Shown here piece by piece: positions 44,137 to 54,976 of a DNA stretch of 64,000 nucleotides. This DNA is from Cephalotus follicularis (Eukaryota > Streptophyta > Magnoliopsida > Oxalidales > Cephalotaceae). Position numbers and translations under genes: made by a program. Within the stretch, counting starts at the first letter, position 1, and each line of letters opens with the position of its first letter. The stretch is from contig BDDD01000351.1 in assembly GCA_001972305.1 (NCBI GenBank), positions 94,157-158,156 on the forward strand, in the 5' to 3' direction. A model generated the notes under the pieces. That model did no database searches. It saw only the letters and a list, made by a program, of their open reading frames with translations, and was not told the origin of the DNA.

Positions 44137-46745
44137 TGTCACGGCCCGGTTTCAGGTAGACACACAAAAAGTGGTAAAGGCCATTAACATTAAGATCCAG
44201 CTCATGTAAAAACCATAAAACTTAAACTTTTCTAATAAGATATCAGTTGCAGAAACATTAAACTCATAAGCTGAAAAACACGTAACATGCATCCCATAAT
44301 GCACGCTACTCAATACAAGTCTGTCATTGTTAAAAGCCCACAAAATGGAGCGTGATCCATAATACATTATCTAGTAACATCATAAAGTTTAGTAAACTGG
44401 AAAATACAATACACAACAATCAAAAGGACATAACCCCTGGTGAAAACATAAATAAAAACTTGTATTTCGTCCATGTTGATTCCCAAGCCAGTCCACTGCA
44501 TCAATCTGTAAAGTAGGGGGTTAGCCTTTGTCCTCACTCGGCTAAGTCATAAAAGTAGTTTGGGACCAAAATTACATACATGTCATGTGATGTATGCATG
44601 GATGATGCAGTACAGTAGAATACCAGTTTATATATATATGAAAAAATATATATAATTTAACAGTATGGTAAAATATCAGTAGGAACATATATAAAAAAAT
44701 ATATGTATGCAAAAATAGTACAGTGGTAGCCCGGGCAGGGCTACATCAACAGGAACAGTAGTGTCCGAGTAGGACCAGTAAACAGTACAGTAAGTCCACA
44801 AAGGGACCATAACAGGCAGGCAGTATGTGTAACGTCGCCAACTCCTGGCCCCACCCTACACTCCCACTTCGGTTCCTTCTCCAGGCAACCAAGCAAGACA
44901 ATAGTACAGTACAGTGAGTTACCCAGCCAACTCCTGGCTCCTAGGTCAACCCTACCACTAGTCAATGCTGGCAGCCTCCGCCATGCAACTAGTGGCTCAA
45001 ACACAAACACATAAAATTCACAGAGCAAATAGTGAATTGTCACAGTAACAGTACAGTAAACGGTACAGTAATGATCATTAGATCAACAACAGGCAGTCCA
45101 TTTCAAAATGTTTTCAAGAGTCATAACATTTGAAATATGTATTTTAAGTAGTGAAAAATACTTTTAAACACTTCAGTGGGTGGAAATCACTTTCCCAGTT
45201 GTTCGAAAATGTGTTATATCAAATATCTATTTTGTATTCAAAATAGTCATTTTCAGTTTCACATATGCATTTCTAAATTAACGTTGTAATCTAGAAATCA
45301 TAAACAGTTATAATCAGTCAATAAACAGGCAGTAAACAGTACATATGCAATGCATACAAATGCTCTAATGAATCTTAAATGGAGTCGGGATCGTCGCGCA
45401 TCGTTTTAAGCAAGAAAGACCCAAACAACAGCTTGGCAATTGACTGGATTCTTCACCAGTCGGTTGTTCTAAGTAATCAGTACATGAATAGTCAGCTGGT
45501 TCCTTCCACCAGTCGACTTGTTCATCAGGCAGTCGACTGTTATCCTTCAACAGTCGATTGTTTCAGTTGAGCAGTCGGTTGTCTTCCTTCGATAGTCAAC
45601 TGTTCTGGGAAACCATTTACATGCAGTCCAATATACATCATTCAAACGGATCATTGCAATCATCCATATACATTCTCAAGGCAGGATAACATCAATCAGT
45701 CCTCAAAAGGTTCATAGAACACAACAGTAAACATGCATTTTATCCAGCAATTCAATACCAAGATAAAACTCAACATGCATGTACCTAATCTCAATTGATT
45801 CTCAATAGTAGGCATGGTAGATGGAAAATCAGTAGTAATCATGGTACAACAACTGAAACTCACAGTTCACACGACCATGCATTCAATCATAGGACATCCA
45901 GTAACTTTGAGCTCAAAACACAAACATAACTTCCCCTACCTTTTGATTCCAAGTTAGGAATCTGTAAGTCCACCTCTTTTAGTATGAACCACAGCTCCTC
46001 CAAGCTTCCCAGGTCTGGTTTGCAAGTCCAGGTTCGAGTTCTAGGCCCCAGTTCCTTTGGTTTCACAGAGGAGGTAAAGTCTCCCTTTTCTCCCTCAAAA
46101 TCTCTCTTGTTTTCTCTTCACAATAGTGTTTCTTCCCCTCAAAGATCACAGGTTCTTTCTGGCTTAGTGGCTCGGCAGATGAGGAGAAAGGAGAAGCTTT
46201 AAACAGCTGAAAACTCTCCCTCCTTCATTAACCCGAAAAAGCATGCCCATGTGCCATTTCCTCTACTCTTTGGAAACTTCTAAGCACCATCTATCAAAAA
46301 CTGCCTCAGATTCGGTCTGGACAGCATGCAGGTGTTACCTCAGTCCCCTGCATGAGCAGCATGACACAGGTGTCACCCCACTTCTCCTTGTCAGTCGTTA
46401 CATGTGATTTTGTCACATGCAAATAAAACAGAGCATAAACCAATCGGCTGTTCTTCCCTGACAGTCGGCTGTCCTCTAGGCTGTTGTTGCCAGGTGGCTC
46501 GACAGCCCTCCAGTCGGCTGGTTCGTCCCACCAGTCCACAATTCCGTTAAACGGTCCACCAGTCAGCTGGTCTATTACACCAGTCGACTGTCCCTGTCAA
46601 TATTTCTACAATCACACTTCTAAGTGTTTTGATTTGATTTGCGAATCAAAGATATTAGCCGGGAAATTATCTTTCTCATTAATTTAATAACAAGATTACA
46701 TTTGGAAATCAAATATTACAACGTGCGAAAACCCCGAGCGTTACA
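44137..46745 (-). repeat. Tekay 5' LTR
   Basis: Homologous to 25641-28199. CAGTCGGCTG-type motifs cluster at about 45430-45605 and 46440-46590. The second cluster has extra copies compared with the 3' LTR (an added CAGTCGGCTGGTTCG unit near 46510), so the arrays change copy number between sister LTRs. Confidence 0.93.
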
Positions 46746-46750
46746 GAAAA

Positions 46751-47150
46751 TGTCGTGGAGGACTATAAGGCTTCCTCGGCTTTTGAGGAGGAAGTCTTGA
46801 AGGAATCTGCGGCATTTTTTGGCCTGGGTTTCTACAATTGCCGCAACTGGGTGACTGCTCTTCATCCGGACGTTCCCTTGGCTCTTATTGTTTGTTGTCA
46901 GGCAGCGAAGGCCTTCGATTTCTTTCCTGAGGGGGTTGAGGCAGCGGAAGAGAAGGCTAGCCTCGCCACATAATGAGGAAATCACTTCGCCCAAGAGGAT
47001 GAAGAGTTAGAGAGGGCAGACCACTCAGGTATGATTGTCCCTTACTCTGGACCTGCTACAGAGATTGTCTTGACTCCTCAACCCAAGAACTTCCAAGAGC
47101 CTTGTTCTTCTTATGTAAATAGTGTCCCTTTAAGGGATGATAATGTTTAA
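46751..47150 (+). pseudogene. O accessory gene, last exon
   Basis: It continues the host frame after the Tekay element: NVVEDYKASSAFEEEVLKES, FFGLGFYNCRNWVTALHPDV. Two consecutive stops (TAA TGA at 46971-46976) are followed by the same frame (FAQEDEELERADHSG ... SVPLRDDNV) to a TAA at 47148-47150. The composition and C-terminal layout fit genes with the Transposase_28 domain. The whole accessory gene, reassembled from 8612 to 47150, would be about 2.1 kb of exon. Confidence 0.7.
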
Positions 47151-47190
47151 ATTTTTTCTTTGCACACTTATGTAATTTTTACTCTTGAGT

Positions 47191-47196
47191 AATAAA
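47191..47196 (+). terminator. Poly(A) signal of the O accessory gene
   Basis: AATAAA lies about 40 bases after the accessory gene's final stop, in the antisense orientation relative to O. Confidence 0.4.
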
Positions 47197-47219
47197 ACTT
47201 AATTTTAGCTTCATTTGAG

Positions 47220-48100
47220 CTTTTTCAATTCCCATAAGAAATTTTACTTAGTCTATTGGGTTCTTATGTGTTCATAGACCAATATTTGTTTATGGTCTGA
47301 CAAGTTCTTACGGGTTTGCAGACCAGGATTTTGTCTGGTCTGATGTTTTTTAGACCAGGTCAACTGAGCTTTTTAGCCCCCATGGGGACAGTTGTATCAA
47401 AGCGCCCATCCAACAAACTTGATCTTTGCGAGTTCTTATGAGTTCGCAGATCAAGATACGATTTTAAGACTGGTCTGACAAGTTCTTATGGGTTTTCCAA
47501 CCAGTGTTTGCTCCCTTGGGAGTCTTTTGTTAATTTCTCCCTTAGGATTCTTCTTTGATTTCTCCCTTATGAGTCTTTTTTTATTTCTCCCTTTAGGAGT
47601 ATTCTTTGATTTCTCCCTTAGGAGTCTTATCTGACTGGCCCCCTTAGGGATCTTTTTTTATTGCTCCCTTAGGAGTCTTCTTTGATTTCTCATTTAGGAG
47701 TCTTCTCTGACTACCCCCCTTAGGGGTCTTTTAGTGTTGAAGTGTTAAGGGTGTTCATTGAACATCCTTGTCTGACAGCTCCCTTGGGAGTCTTCTCCGG
47801 TGGCTCCCTCAGAAGTCTACTCTAACAAGGGACTTTAGTTTGTTCACGTTATTCTGCTCTAACTGGAGACTTTAGTCTGCTCTGATAAGCTTGTATTAAA
47901 ACTTTTATTTAGGGAACTGTTGGAGGCTATTCAGAGGTTTAAGGACGTGAACATTAGATCACCTGTCCCTTTCAAACTTGGAACCGACTCTTGAGTTTAA
48001 TAAGAAACATATTTATTGATAAGTCTTGAACATTTGTACATGTTTTAAAACTTCATTGATAGTACTTCGTACGGTGCTCGGAATTCCAAGTCCTAGGAAT
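47220..48100 (+). repeat. Spacer with degenerate tandem repeats between accessory gene and pol of O
   Basis: At about 47500-47830 there are eight to nine degenerate copies of a roughly 30 bp unit around TCTCCCTTAGGAGTCTTCTT. Before it, at 47270-47500, a longer unit with CAAGTTCTTATGGGTT and GACCAG recurs. No coding sequence is seen. Confidence 0.7.
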
Positions 48101-49090
48101 CTATCTGCCCCCCAGAGTTTCAAGTTTTAATGTTCTTGGTCGGAACACCATCTTCACCTTATACGGTCCCTCCCAATTAGGAGCTAATTTCCCTTTAGTG
48201 TTGGTAGGATCAACAATTGATGCGTTTCTGAGGACTAAGTCTCCCTCCCTTAGTGGTCTGGGGTTTATCCTATAGCGGCTCACCCTCTGCTGGTAGGCTG
48301 CTACTCTAATAGCTGCTTTATCTCTGAGCTCTTCCATTAAGTCGAGGAGTGCCCTTAAGCCTTCTTCATTCTTAGTTTGATTGAAATGTACAACCCTAAG
48401 AGATTGCACTCTAATCTCGACTGGTATCATAGCTTCTGATCCAAAACAAAGGTTAAATGATGACTCTCCAGTTGTGGTTCGAGGAGTAGTTCTATAAGCC
48501 CATAATACACTAGGGAGTTCCTCTATCCATCTTCCTTTTCTAGCTTCAAGGCGTTTTAAAGATGATTTCTCTGTTAATAACCTCTGCTTGACCATTGCTC
48601 TGCGGGTAGGCTATGGAGGCAAGCCTATGTTCAATCCTCCATTCTTTGCAAAAATTTTGGAAGGCTTCACAATCAAATTGCTTCCCATTATCAAAGACGA
48701 CTACTCTGGGGACTCCAAATCTGTAAATGATTGATTTCCAGACAAAGCTCTCTGTCTTGTTCTCCGTTATTGTGGCCAAGGGCTCTGCTTCCACCTATTG
48801 GGTGAAGTAGTCCACTGCTACGATTAAGAACTTTCTCTACCCTGATGCCACAGGTAATGGTCCTATAAAGTCTATTCCCCAATGCACGAAGGGCCAAGGG
48901 GCAGTGATGGATGTCAGAGGCTCTGATAGTCTTCTGCTGATGTTGGCATTCCTCTAACAATTATCACATTTTCGCATGAAATTGATGGCATCTTGGTGCA
49001 TGGCACGCCAGAAATATCTTTGTCTCAACAATTTATTGGACAAGGTTCTACCCCCCATGTGATTTCCACAAACTCCTTCATGGACCTCCC
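48101..49090 (-). pseudogene. O integrase
   Basis: Minus-strand pieces in order: CGNHMGGRTL with a zinc region (MRKCDNC), HWGIDFIGPLPVASG (first Asp), VVVFDNGKQFDC, YPQSNGQAEVINR (Glu) and the C-terminal part (ELPSVLWAYRTTPRTTTGES, LREGDLVLRN, KGKLAPNWEGPYKV). Stops near 48604, 48797 and 48957 and a frame change near 48590 disable it. There is no chromodomain, as expected for Tat. Confidence 0.88.
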
Positions 49091-49384
49091 TTAGAGCGTA
49101 ATCGGCCTATGAGGGGTTAGACATCTTAACAAAGGAAAAGAGAAAGACCTTTTGTACAAATTCCCTTCTCTGAATTGGTAGCGGTTGAATCTATATACCA
49201 ACTTTCTCGCCTCCTCTGGGTCCTCTGGTAAAACGCCAACTCTTAGCCAACTAATGAATGGAGTCATCCAATTTGGCTCCTGTTGGATATCGATGGCCAT
49301 CATCTCTACCTCAGAAAGAGTAGGCTTGTCTAGGTAATCTACTAGCACAGTTTGATTTTTCTCCAAATCTCCTACTGTAGCTAG

Positions 49385-49755
49385 TTTTGACAACAGTTAT
49401 GCTCTAGCATTTTCTGCTCTGGGAACTTTCAAGTTCTGACAAACTTGGAAAGCAGACTTCAAACTTTGCACATGGGCTAAGTATTTAGCCATGGTATTTT
49501 CTCTGGCTTCGTACTCTCCTCTTGTCAGACCAATCACCAACTGAGAATCACTAGAGACTTTTAGTTTTTGAACCTCTAAGTGCTTCGCTATTTTAAATCT
49601 GGAAATCAGAGCTTCCCATTATGCCTCATTATTTTTTGCTTTGAATCCAAATCTCAGAGCATACTCTAAGGTCCACCCGTCTGGGCTGGTCAACAGCAAT
49701 CCTGCTCCACTTTCAAAGACGCAGGATGACCCATTAACTGACAGCTTCCACATGC
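49385..49755 (-). pseudogene. O second RNase H (archaeal-type, aRNH)
   Basis: The block GMWKLSVNGSS, GAGLLLTSPDGW, NNEA, LKVSSDSQLVIGL, EYEARENTMAKYL is the extra RNase H that marks the Tat lineage. The first catalytic position reads Asn (SVNGSS) where VDGSS is usual, a single G-to-A change. A TAA sits near 49618. The connection to the integrase (49091-49393) is largely open. Confidence 0.85.
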
Positions 49756-49799
49756 CCTTCTCGCTTTTAGAGGAGTCCTCTTCCATACACTCCATAGGT

Positions 49800-50350
49800 G
49801 TATTGTCTCCCACAAAATCATCCAAGACCTGAGACTTTATCGCTGGTCTGGCCTCATACCTCATGTCGTATTCGCCCAATTCGACAGGCCACTTGACTAG
49901 CCTTCCTGACATATCTAGCTTTGCTAGCACCTGTCTAAATGGTTTGTTGGTTAATACTTTGATAGTGTGGGCTTGAAAATACGGTCTGAGTTTTCTCGTC
50001 GCAATGATCAGAGCATATGCATATTTCTCCACCTCTGGATACCTTCCCTCAGCATCATTCAAGGCCTTGCTTACATAATACACCTGCCTTGGAACCTTGT
50101 CTTCTTTACTTACTAGCACTGCACTCACTATGCCTTGTGTCGCCGCTAAGTACAAACACAAGTCTTCCTAATCTTTTGGTTTTGACATCATAGGAGGGGA
50201 AGCCAAATATTCCTTCAATTCTTCGAAGGCTGCTTGACATTCTTCAGTCCAAGGAAACCTCTTGGGGTCCCTTAATATTTTGAAGAAAGCAAGACACTTC
50301 TCTACTGACTTAGAGATGAATCTGTTCAGAGCTGTAATCTTTCCATTCAA
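49800..50350 (-). pseudogene. O first RNase H and connection domain
   Basis: NGKITALNRFISKSVEKCL and PWTEECQAAFEELKEYL follow RT. After a TAG at 50168-50170 come LCLYLAATQGIVSAVLV, QVYYVSKALNDAEGRYP and TIKVLTNKPFRQVL. This is the degenerate connection RNase H of Tat elements, where TDHKSL reads TNKPFR. Confidence 0.87.
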
Positions 50351-50354
50351 CTTC

Positions 50355-51030
50355 TACACATCCCTTATAGATTATGGAGATTGCATGCTCTGTATAGCTG
50401 AGATCTTTTTTGGGTTGGCCTCTATTGCTCTGCTGGAGACCATAAACCTGAGATCCAAAAGTTCACTTGGAAGGATTGAGGCGCATCTTGTATTTTCTCA
50501 ACACCCCAAAGGTCTCCTCCAAGTCTCTGATATGCGGACTCCTCACTGGTGTCTTGACGAGCATGTCGTCAATATAAACCTCCATGTTTCTCCAAATTTG
50601 AGGTTGAAAATTTTTATTGACCAACCGTTGGTAGGTCGCTCCAGCATTTTTTAAACCGAAGGGCATGACTTTATAACAATACATACTCTTGTCTGTGATG
50701 AAGGCTGTCTTGCTTTCATCTGGTCCATACATAGGAATCTAATTGTAGCCAGAGTAAGCGTTCAAGAAGCTCCACATCCTATAGCTGGAAGTTGCATCCA
50801 CTAGTTGATCAATTTTTGGGAGAGGAAAGTGATCTTTTGGCCAAGCCTTGTTGAGGTCTGTGAAGTCTATACTCATCCTCCACTTGCCATTTGCTTTCTT
50901 GACTAGTATCGGGTTCGCCAGCCAGTCAGATTAGTGCACTTCGCTTATAAACCCCGCTTGCAGTAGCTTATTCACTTCGTCCTCTATTGCTTGATGCCTC
51001 TAGGGAGTGAAGTTTCTCTTCTTTTGCCTG
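50355..51030 (-). pseudogene. O reverse transcriptase
   Basis: Blocks on the minus strand: AIEDEVNKLLQAGFISEV, NGKWRMSIDFTDLNKAWPKD, PLPKIDQLVDATS, AFITDKSMYCYKVMPFGL and the catalytic VYIDDMLVKT near 50570. Several TAG/TAA stops (near 50370, 50741 and 50929) interrupt it. Confidence 0.9.
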
Positions 51031-51038
51031 TTCGGAGG

Positions 51039-51932
51039 CTACATTGGTTCCACACTGAGCTTGTGGACCATTACCTCTAGGCTGATCCCCGGGACCTCCT
51101 TTGCCGAACAGGCGAATACATCCCTATTGTTCTTGAGGAACGTTATTAGTTCATCTTTCTCCACCTCTCCTAGTTGGGAACCAACTTGGAAGACCTTCTC
51201 TACATCGCCTTCTTCTAAAGGCACCTGCACTACATCATCTACCGGCTGTGGACGCTCAGGCTTTACCTCTCCTCTGAGCTCCATATTAGCTATCAGAAGG
51301 GCTTTTCCCTTCCCTTTGTCCTTTATGGTAGTCTGGTAGCACTACCTTTCCACTTGTTGATCTCCTTTGACTTGTCCCACACCAAACTTGGTCAGAAACT
51401 TCATGAGTAAGTGCCTTGTTGACATTATCGCCTCCATCATGTTCAATCCTGGATGCCCAATTATTGCATTGTATGGGCTTGGTGTATCAACCACCAAGAA
51501 AGTCATTTGCACTTGGGTCTGGTAAGGGGCTGTACCTGCAACAATGAACAAGTTGATATATCCCAATGGATGGGCCATCTCTCAAGCAAAGCCTACAAGA
51601 GGAGTCTTCACCGGCCTTAGCTGGTCCTCTGGAATTCTCAACTGATCAAAAGCATGTTTGTAGAGGATATTCACCAAGCTCCCACTATCTAAGAGGATTC
51701 TCTTCATGGTGAATAACTCCACCTGAAGAGTGACTACCATTGGATCATCATGAGAGAGACGTACTCCCTTCAAGTCCGCCTCTGAGAAGGATATTACCTC
51801 ATCTTCTCCATCAGTCTTCAACCTTTTTCCCTGCGGGTATTGTTGAACGAAAAATTTTTGTATAGCATAGACTTTTCGAGCCCTACTGTGATCGCCTCCA
51901 GATGCGACCCCTCCAGAAATGGTGTGTATCAT
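51039..51932 (-). pseudogene. O protease and linker to RT
   Basis: Protease motif ILLDSGSLVNILY near 51690 (DSG kept) and YNAIIGHPGLNMMEAIMST near 51440. A stop at about 51581 splits it and another precedes the linker (EKDELITFLKNNRDVFACSA), which leads into RT. Typical Tat protease. Confidence 0.88.
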
Positions 51933-52017
51933 ACCTTTGGGTTATTGCTCCGCTTCTTGCTGTGAAGCTTCTTCTCTGTGCTCCCTTCTTCCCTGCGGAG
52001 CATCTCTATCTACATAT

Positions 52018-53310
52018 TGATAAGCATAAAAATGTGTGATTTAAAATGATTTATTTATTATATTTTTATGCTTGGAATAGACTACTGTGGTGGTGTTTAT
52101 TTGATTTTCAGGTATTATTTAATTATTGCGGGATGAGAGAAAATTAAGCTAAAACGCTGCTTTTCGAGTTAAAGTGGTTTGAAGTCAACGATCGGTTAAA
52201 GAGTGAACCCACTTAAGCGAGACAAGTCAAGATTTAAGGCTCGAAAGATATTGAATATTGGGCTCATTTTGTTCATAAAATTATTTGGAGCATTTTTCGT
52301 TCTTGGGTTGACTCATTTTGAAGATCCGACGAAAAGATATCATAAGAAAAACAAAGGTTGAATTAATCAAAGTCTTCAGCATCGCCACGTGTCGCAGCCA
52401 TACCAGCCAATTCAATTTCTGCTGAATCAAAGTATCAGCAACGCCACGTGTCGCCATGCAACAGGCCACAGCTTCCATAATCTGCCGAATCAAAGCCTCA
52501 TGCGCGTCATCCATGTAACAATTAGCCCATGCATACAAGTCCATGCATCACGTCTCCATCCATGCACCAAAAGCAATACGCCACCAGCCCAACATTCACA
52601 TGTATACAAGAGACATCAAGGCTTCAACCCATGCGTCAAATATACGTGTTTAATTAAATTAGGTTTAGGTCGGCAGTGACATATATATATATTGCAACGC
52701 AAAACGAAATTAAAGGGGGGGAGCTGCAACGAAAGACAAACGCAAGACAGAGGCAGACAATTGGAGATAGCAGTAGGCGAGAGACGCAGTAGCAGCCGAC
52801 AATGGAGGCAGTGAATTTATTGAAGATATTTGTCTCCGTAGTCATGTACGGCTAAGTATTTTTAATCCCTAGATGTAGATGAACACATGTTATATATATA
52901 TTTTAATTTTGGTTTCAAGTTTAATTGCATGTTTGTGAGACAATTTTTCTTGTTAATGTAGTGACAACGTTGATGAGAATAATTTTTAATATATAAAATC
53001 TGTGTTAATGACATGCAATATATTTTTTTTATGTGATTGAACCAATGACAGCCTTTAACCAATCAACCTTTTGAGAGTATCAAGGTGTGACAGGATAAGT
53101 TGTACCTAGGTAAAATCACTAGTTTGCTGTGTTAATCAAAGACAGTCTTTAACCAATCAACATTTTGAGAGTATCAAGGTTTGACAGGATAGGTTGTACC
53201 TAGGTTAATTCGGTAAATTTCTGCGCTAAACTGAAACTTGTGCCATGAATTTGAATATATATATATATATACATGCGGAGATTCTCACATCTACGGGATT
53301 GCTGTTTCAT

Positions 53311-53341
<31 letters not shown>

Positions 53342-53614
53342 TGTTAGCTTACGTTAGATATTTAATTTGAATTGTTTAGTTTTTTTTTATTATTATTAAA
53401 TTAGTTTAATCCAAATCAATTCTCTCTTTTCAATTTATTTATTTGCATTGCTAGCTTAGATTAAATTAATTTAGTATTTGTTATTTTTGTTTAGTTAAAT
53501 CTTAAGTTTATTTTTATAGCATCTCCTTTCAGCTCTTCGTGGGAACGATCCCTATTTCCACTTACTAAATTGTTAGATTAGGGTAATTTTGATTCGGCCT
53601 AACGACGCCCATCA
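52018..53614 (+). mobile_element. S3: solo LTR of a Tat/Athila-like Gypsy element
   Basis: It starts TGATAAGCATAAAAATG and ends AACGACGCCCATCA, with a perfect CATAT duplication (52013-52017 and 53615-53619). The U5-like phrase CTCTTCGTGGGAACGATCC near 53535 is typical of Tat/Athila LTRs. A TATATATATA run near 52681 may be its TATA box. TTTA microsatellite repeats lie at about 53312-53342. There is a tandem-like duplication of AACCAATCAAC...TATCAAGG at 53038-53100 and 53151-53205. It interrupts O gag between GYLRKYV and DRDAPQ. Confidence 0.85.
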
Positions 53615-53621
53615 CATATTT

Positions 53622-54770
53622 CCTTAGATAACCTTTGCGGATCATATCCTCTATTCGATTCTTCAAATGCCTACACTCTACCATATCATGGGTTGGCTTC
53701 TTCATCAGTCAGAAGGTGAAAGCTGAGTTGTCTTTCAACCCGCTGTTCAAAGCTGCCATAGCAAAAGATGGTTCCAAGTCCTTCACCATCAAAGACTCCT
53801 TATTGAATCGAGTTACGCAGTCTCTGAGGGATTCGTTCTTCCCTTACACCACGTTGATCAGATGGTTTGAATTCTTTCTCTGGGTGGTGCTGTTTAGGAA
53901 CTTGGTGACAAACATCTCGCTGAATTGCTCGAAGTTTGCCACTGATTTGGGGAGAAATGTGGCATACCACGTATGAGCTGCTTCTGTCAAAGTAGCCAAA
54001 AATCCACGGCAGAGGACAACATCTGAGGCTTGATGCACTAACATAATTTGAGTATAATACCTCACATGTTGTATGGGATCAGAGGACCCATCATATTCTT
54101 TAAATGTGGAAAGTCTGAACCCTCTCGGCATGCGCTCCCTCAGTATCTCTGGAGCGAAGGAAGTGCAATTTAAATTCCCCACCTCTGATAGGTACCCCCT
54201 AGTCTTCTTGGCTCCTCTGAGCCTCATCTCCATCTCTGTAAACCTCTTATTTATGGTCCACTCAATGTCTTCCAAGTTCCTAGTCTTGCTAGAAACCTGA
54301 GATGGCCTTGGTCTGACCGAGTAGTCTGACCTGCTCCTCACTCTTGACACGGTCCTATGAGAAGCGTAGGAATGAGTAGGAGGCTCCTCTGCCTCTGCTA
54401 AGTAGTCCTCCTCCATTGGATCCTGCTCGGGTAAGTCTTTCTGTGGATCATAGTTATAGTCCCTAGTGTTGGAGGACTCTGCTCTCAGATATGTATCAAT
54501 CTCTGACTCCCTTGGAGGGCGCATGGCCCTCCTTTGCGGGTTCCACCTAGCCTTTTGAGGCTGTTGTAGTTCCGTTGCTGGCCTGCTCTGTCCAACCTGA
54601 TCCTGGATGGCTGGTCGACTTGGTCCAGCCTAATTTTGGCTGGCCAAGTTATTTGCCAGCAAGGTTGTACGCCTCTTCATTTCTTGAAGGAGCTGGTTGA
54701 ACTGCTCTCCAGTAAGAGGAGCTTGATCGGGAGCGGCCGCGGAACTTGTAGTTCTTCTCGGAGGAATTGT
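53622..54770 (-). pseudogene. O gag
   Basis: From TGEQFNQLLQEMKRRT near 54700, through a linker with a stop near 54630, to 54524-53844 open (GFRLSTFKEYDGSSDPIQHV, AHTWYATFLPKSVANFEQFS, EMFVTKFLNST). After a further stop near 53843 comes LRDCVTRFNKESLMV and ECRHLKNRIEDMIRKGYL. This is the retrotransposon gag domain. The gene is cut by S3 at 53615 and continues at 52012 as a charged tail. Confidence 0.87.
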
Positions 54771-54798
54771 TGAATTAATTGGAATAACTAACGTCGTT

Positions 54799-54815
54799 TC
54801 TCACAGACGGCGCCA
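54799..54815 (-). other. Element O primer binding site
   Basis: The minus strand reads TGGCGCCGTCTGTGAGA two bases inside the 5' LTR border, the primer site typical of Tat-type elements. Confidence 0.85.
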
Positions 54816-54817
54816 AC

Positions 54818-54976
54818 TGTTGATATCAACTATACAATAGTCCTCCACTTGTGAAGGTTTGATTTGTTACAGGAAACACGCTGGATGCTCCGAGGATGAT
54901 GTTTATGTTCTTTAGTCCTCCCTACACAAAGAGAAAGCAATCTATCCAAAGATCAGGAGTTTGCACTCCTGGGGAC
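54818..54976 (-). repeat. 5' LTR remnant of element O, interrupted
   Basis: LTR end TGTTGATATCAACTATACAA and following sequence shared with 8419-8574. It is cut at 54977 by Gypsy-3. The remainder would lie beyond the window. Confidence 0.75.

Larger units (their letters stand above)
25641..46745 (-). mobile_element. Tekay-type chromovirus (Gypsy) inserted in O, itself split by SIRE-b
   Basis: The LTRs are 25641-28199 and 44137-46745. Flanks are GAAAC (25636-25640) and GAAAA (46746-46750), a target duplication with one mismatch. Removing the element restores the host frame TLIE-NVVEDYK. The internal minus-strand order is PBS, gag, protease, RT, RNase H, integrase with C-terminal chromodomain, PPT. 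The integrase is split by SIRE-b. Without the insertion the element would be about 9.9 kb. Several single stops in otherwise clean domains suggest moderate age. Confidence 0.93.
8419..54976 (-). mobile_element. Element O: old Tat-like Gypsy retrotransposon, host of all nested insertions
   Basis: On the minus strand the order is 5' LTR remnant (54818-54976), PBS (54799-54815), gag (about 53620-54770), protease (51342-51932), reverse transcriptase, RNase H, a second RNase H, integrase (to 48101), then an accessory gene in antisense (8612-47150) and a 3' LTR remnant (8419-8574). Dual RNase H, a TGGCGCCGTC-type primer site and an antisense gene between pol and the 3' LTR are hallmarks of the Tat lineage. 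Without its insertions O would be roughly 8.5 kb. Many stop codons and frameshifts show it is long dead. Confidence 0.85.
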
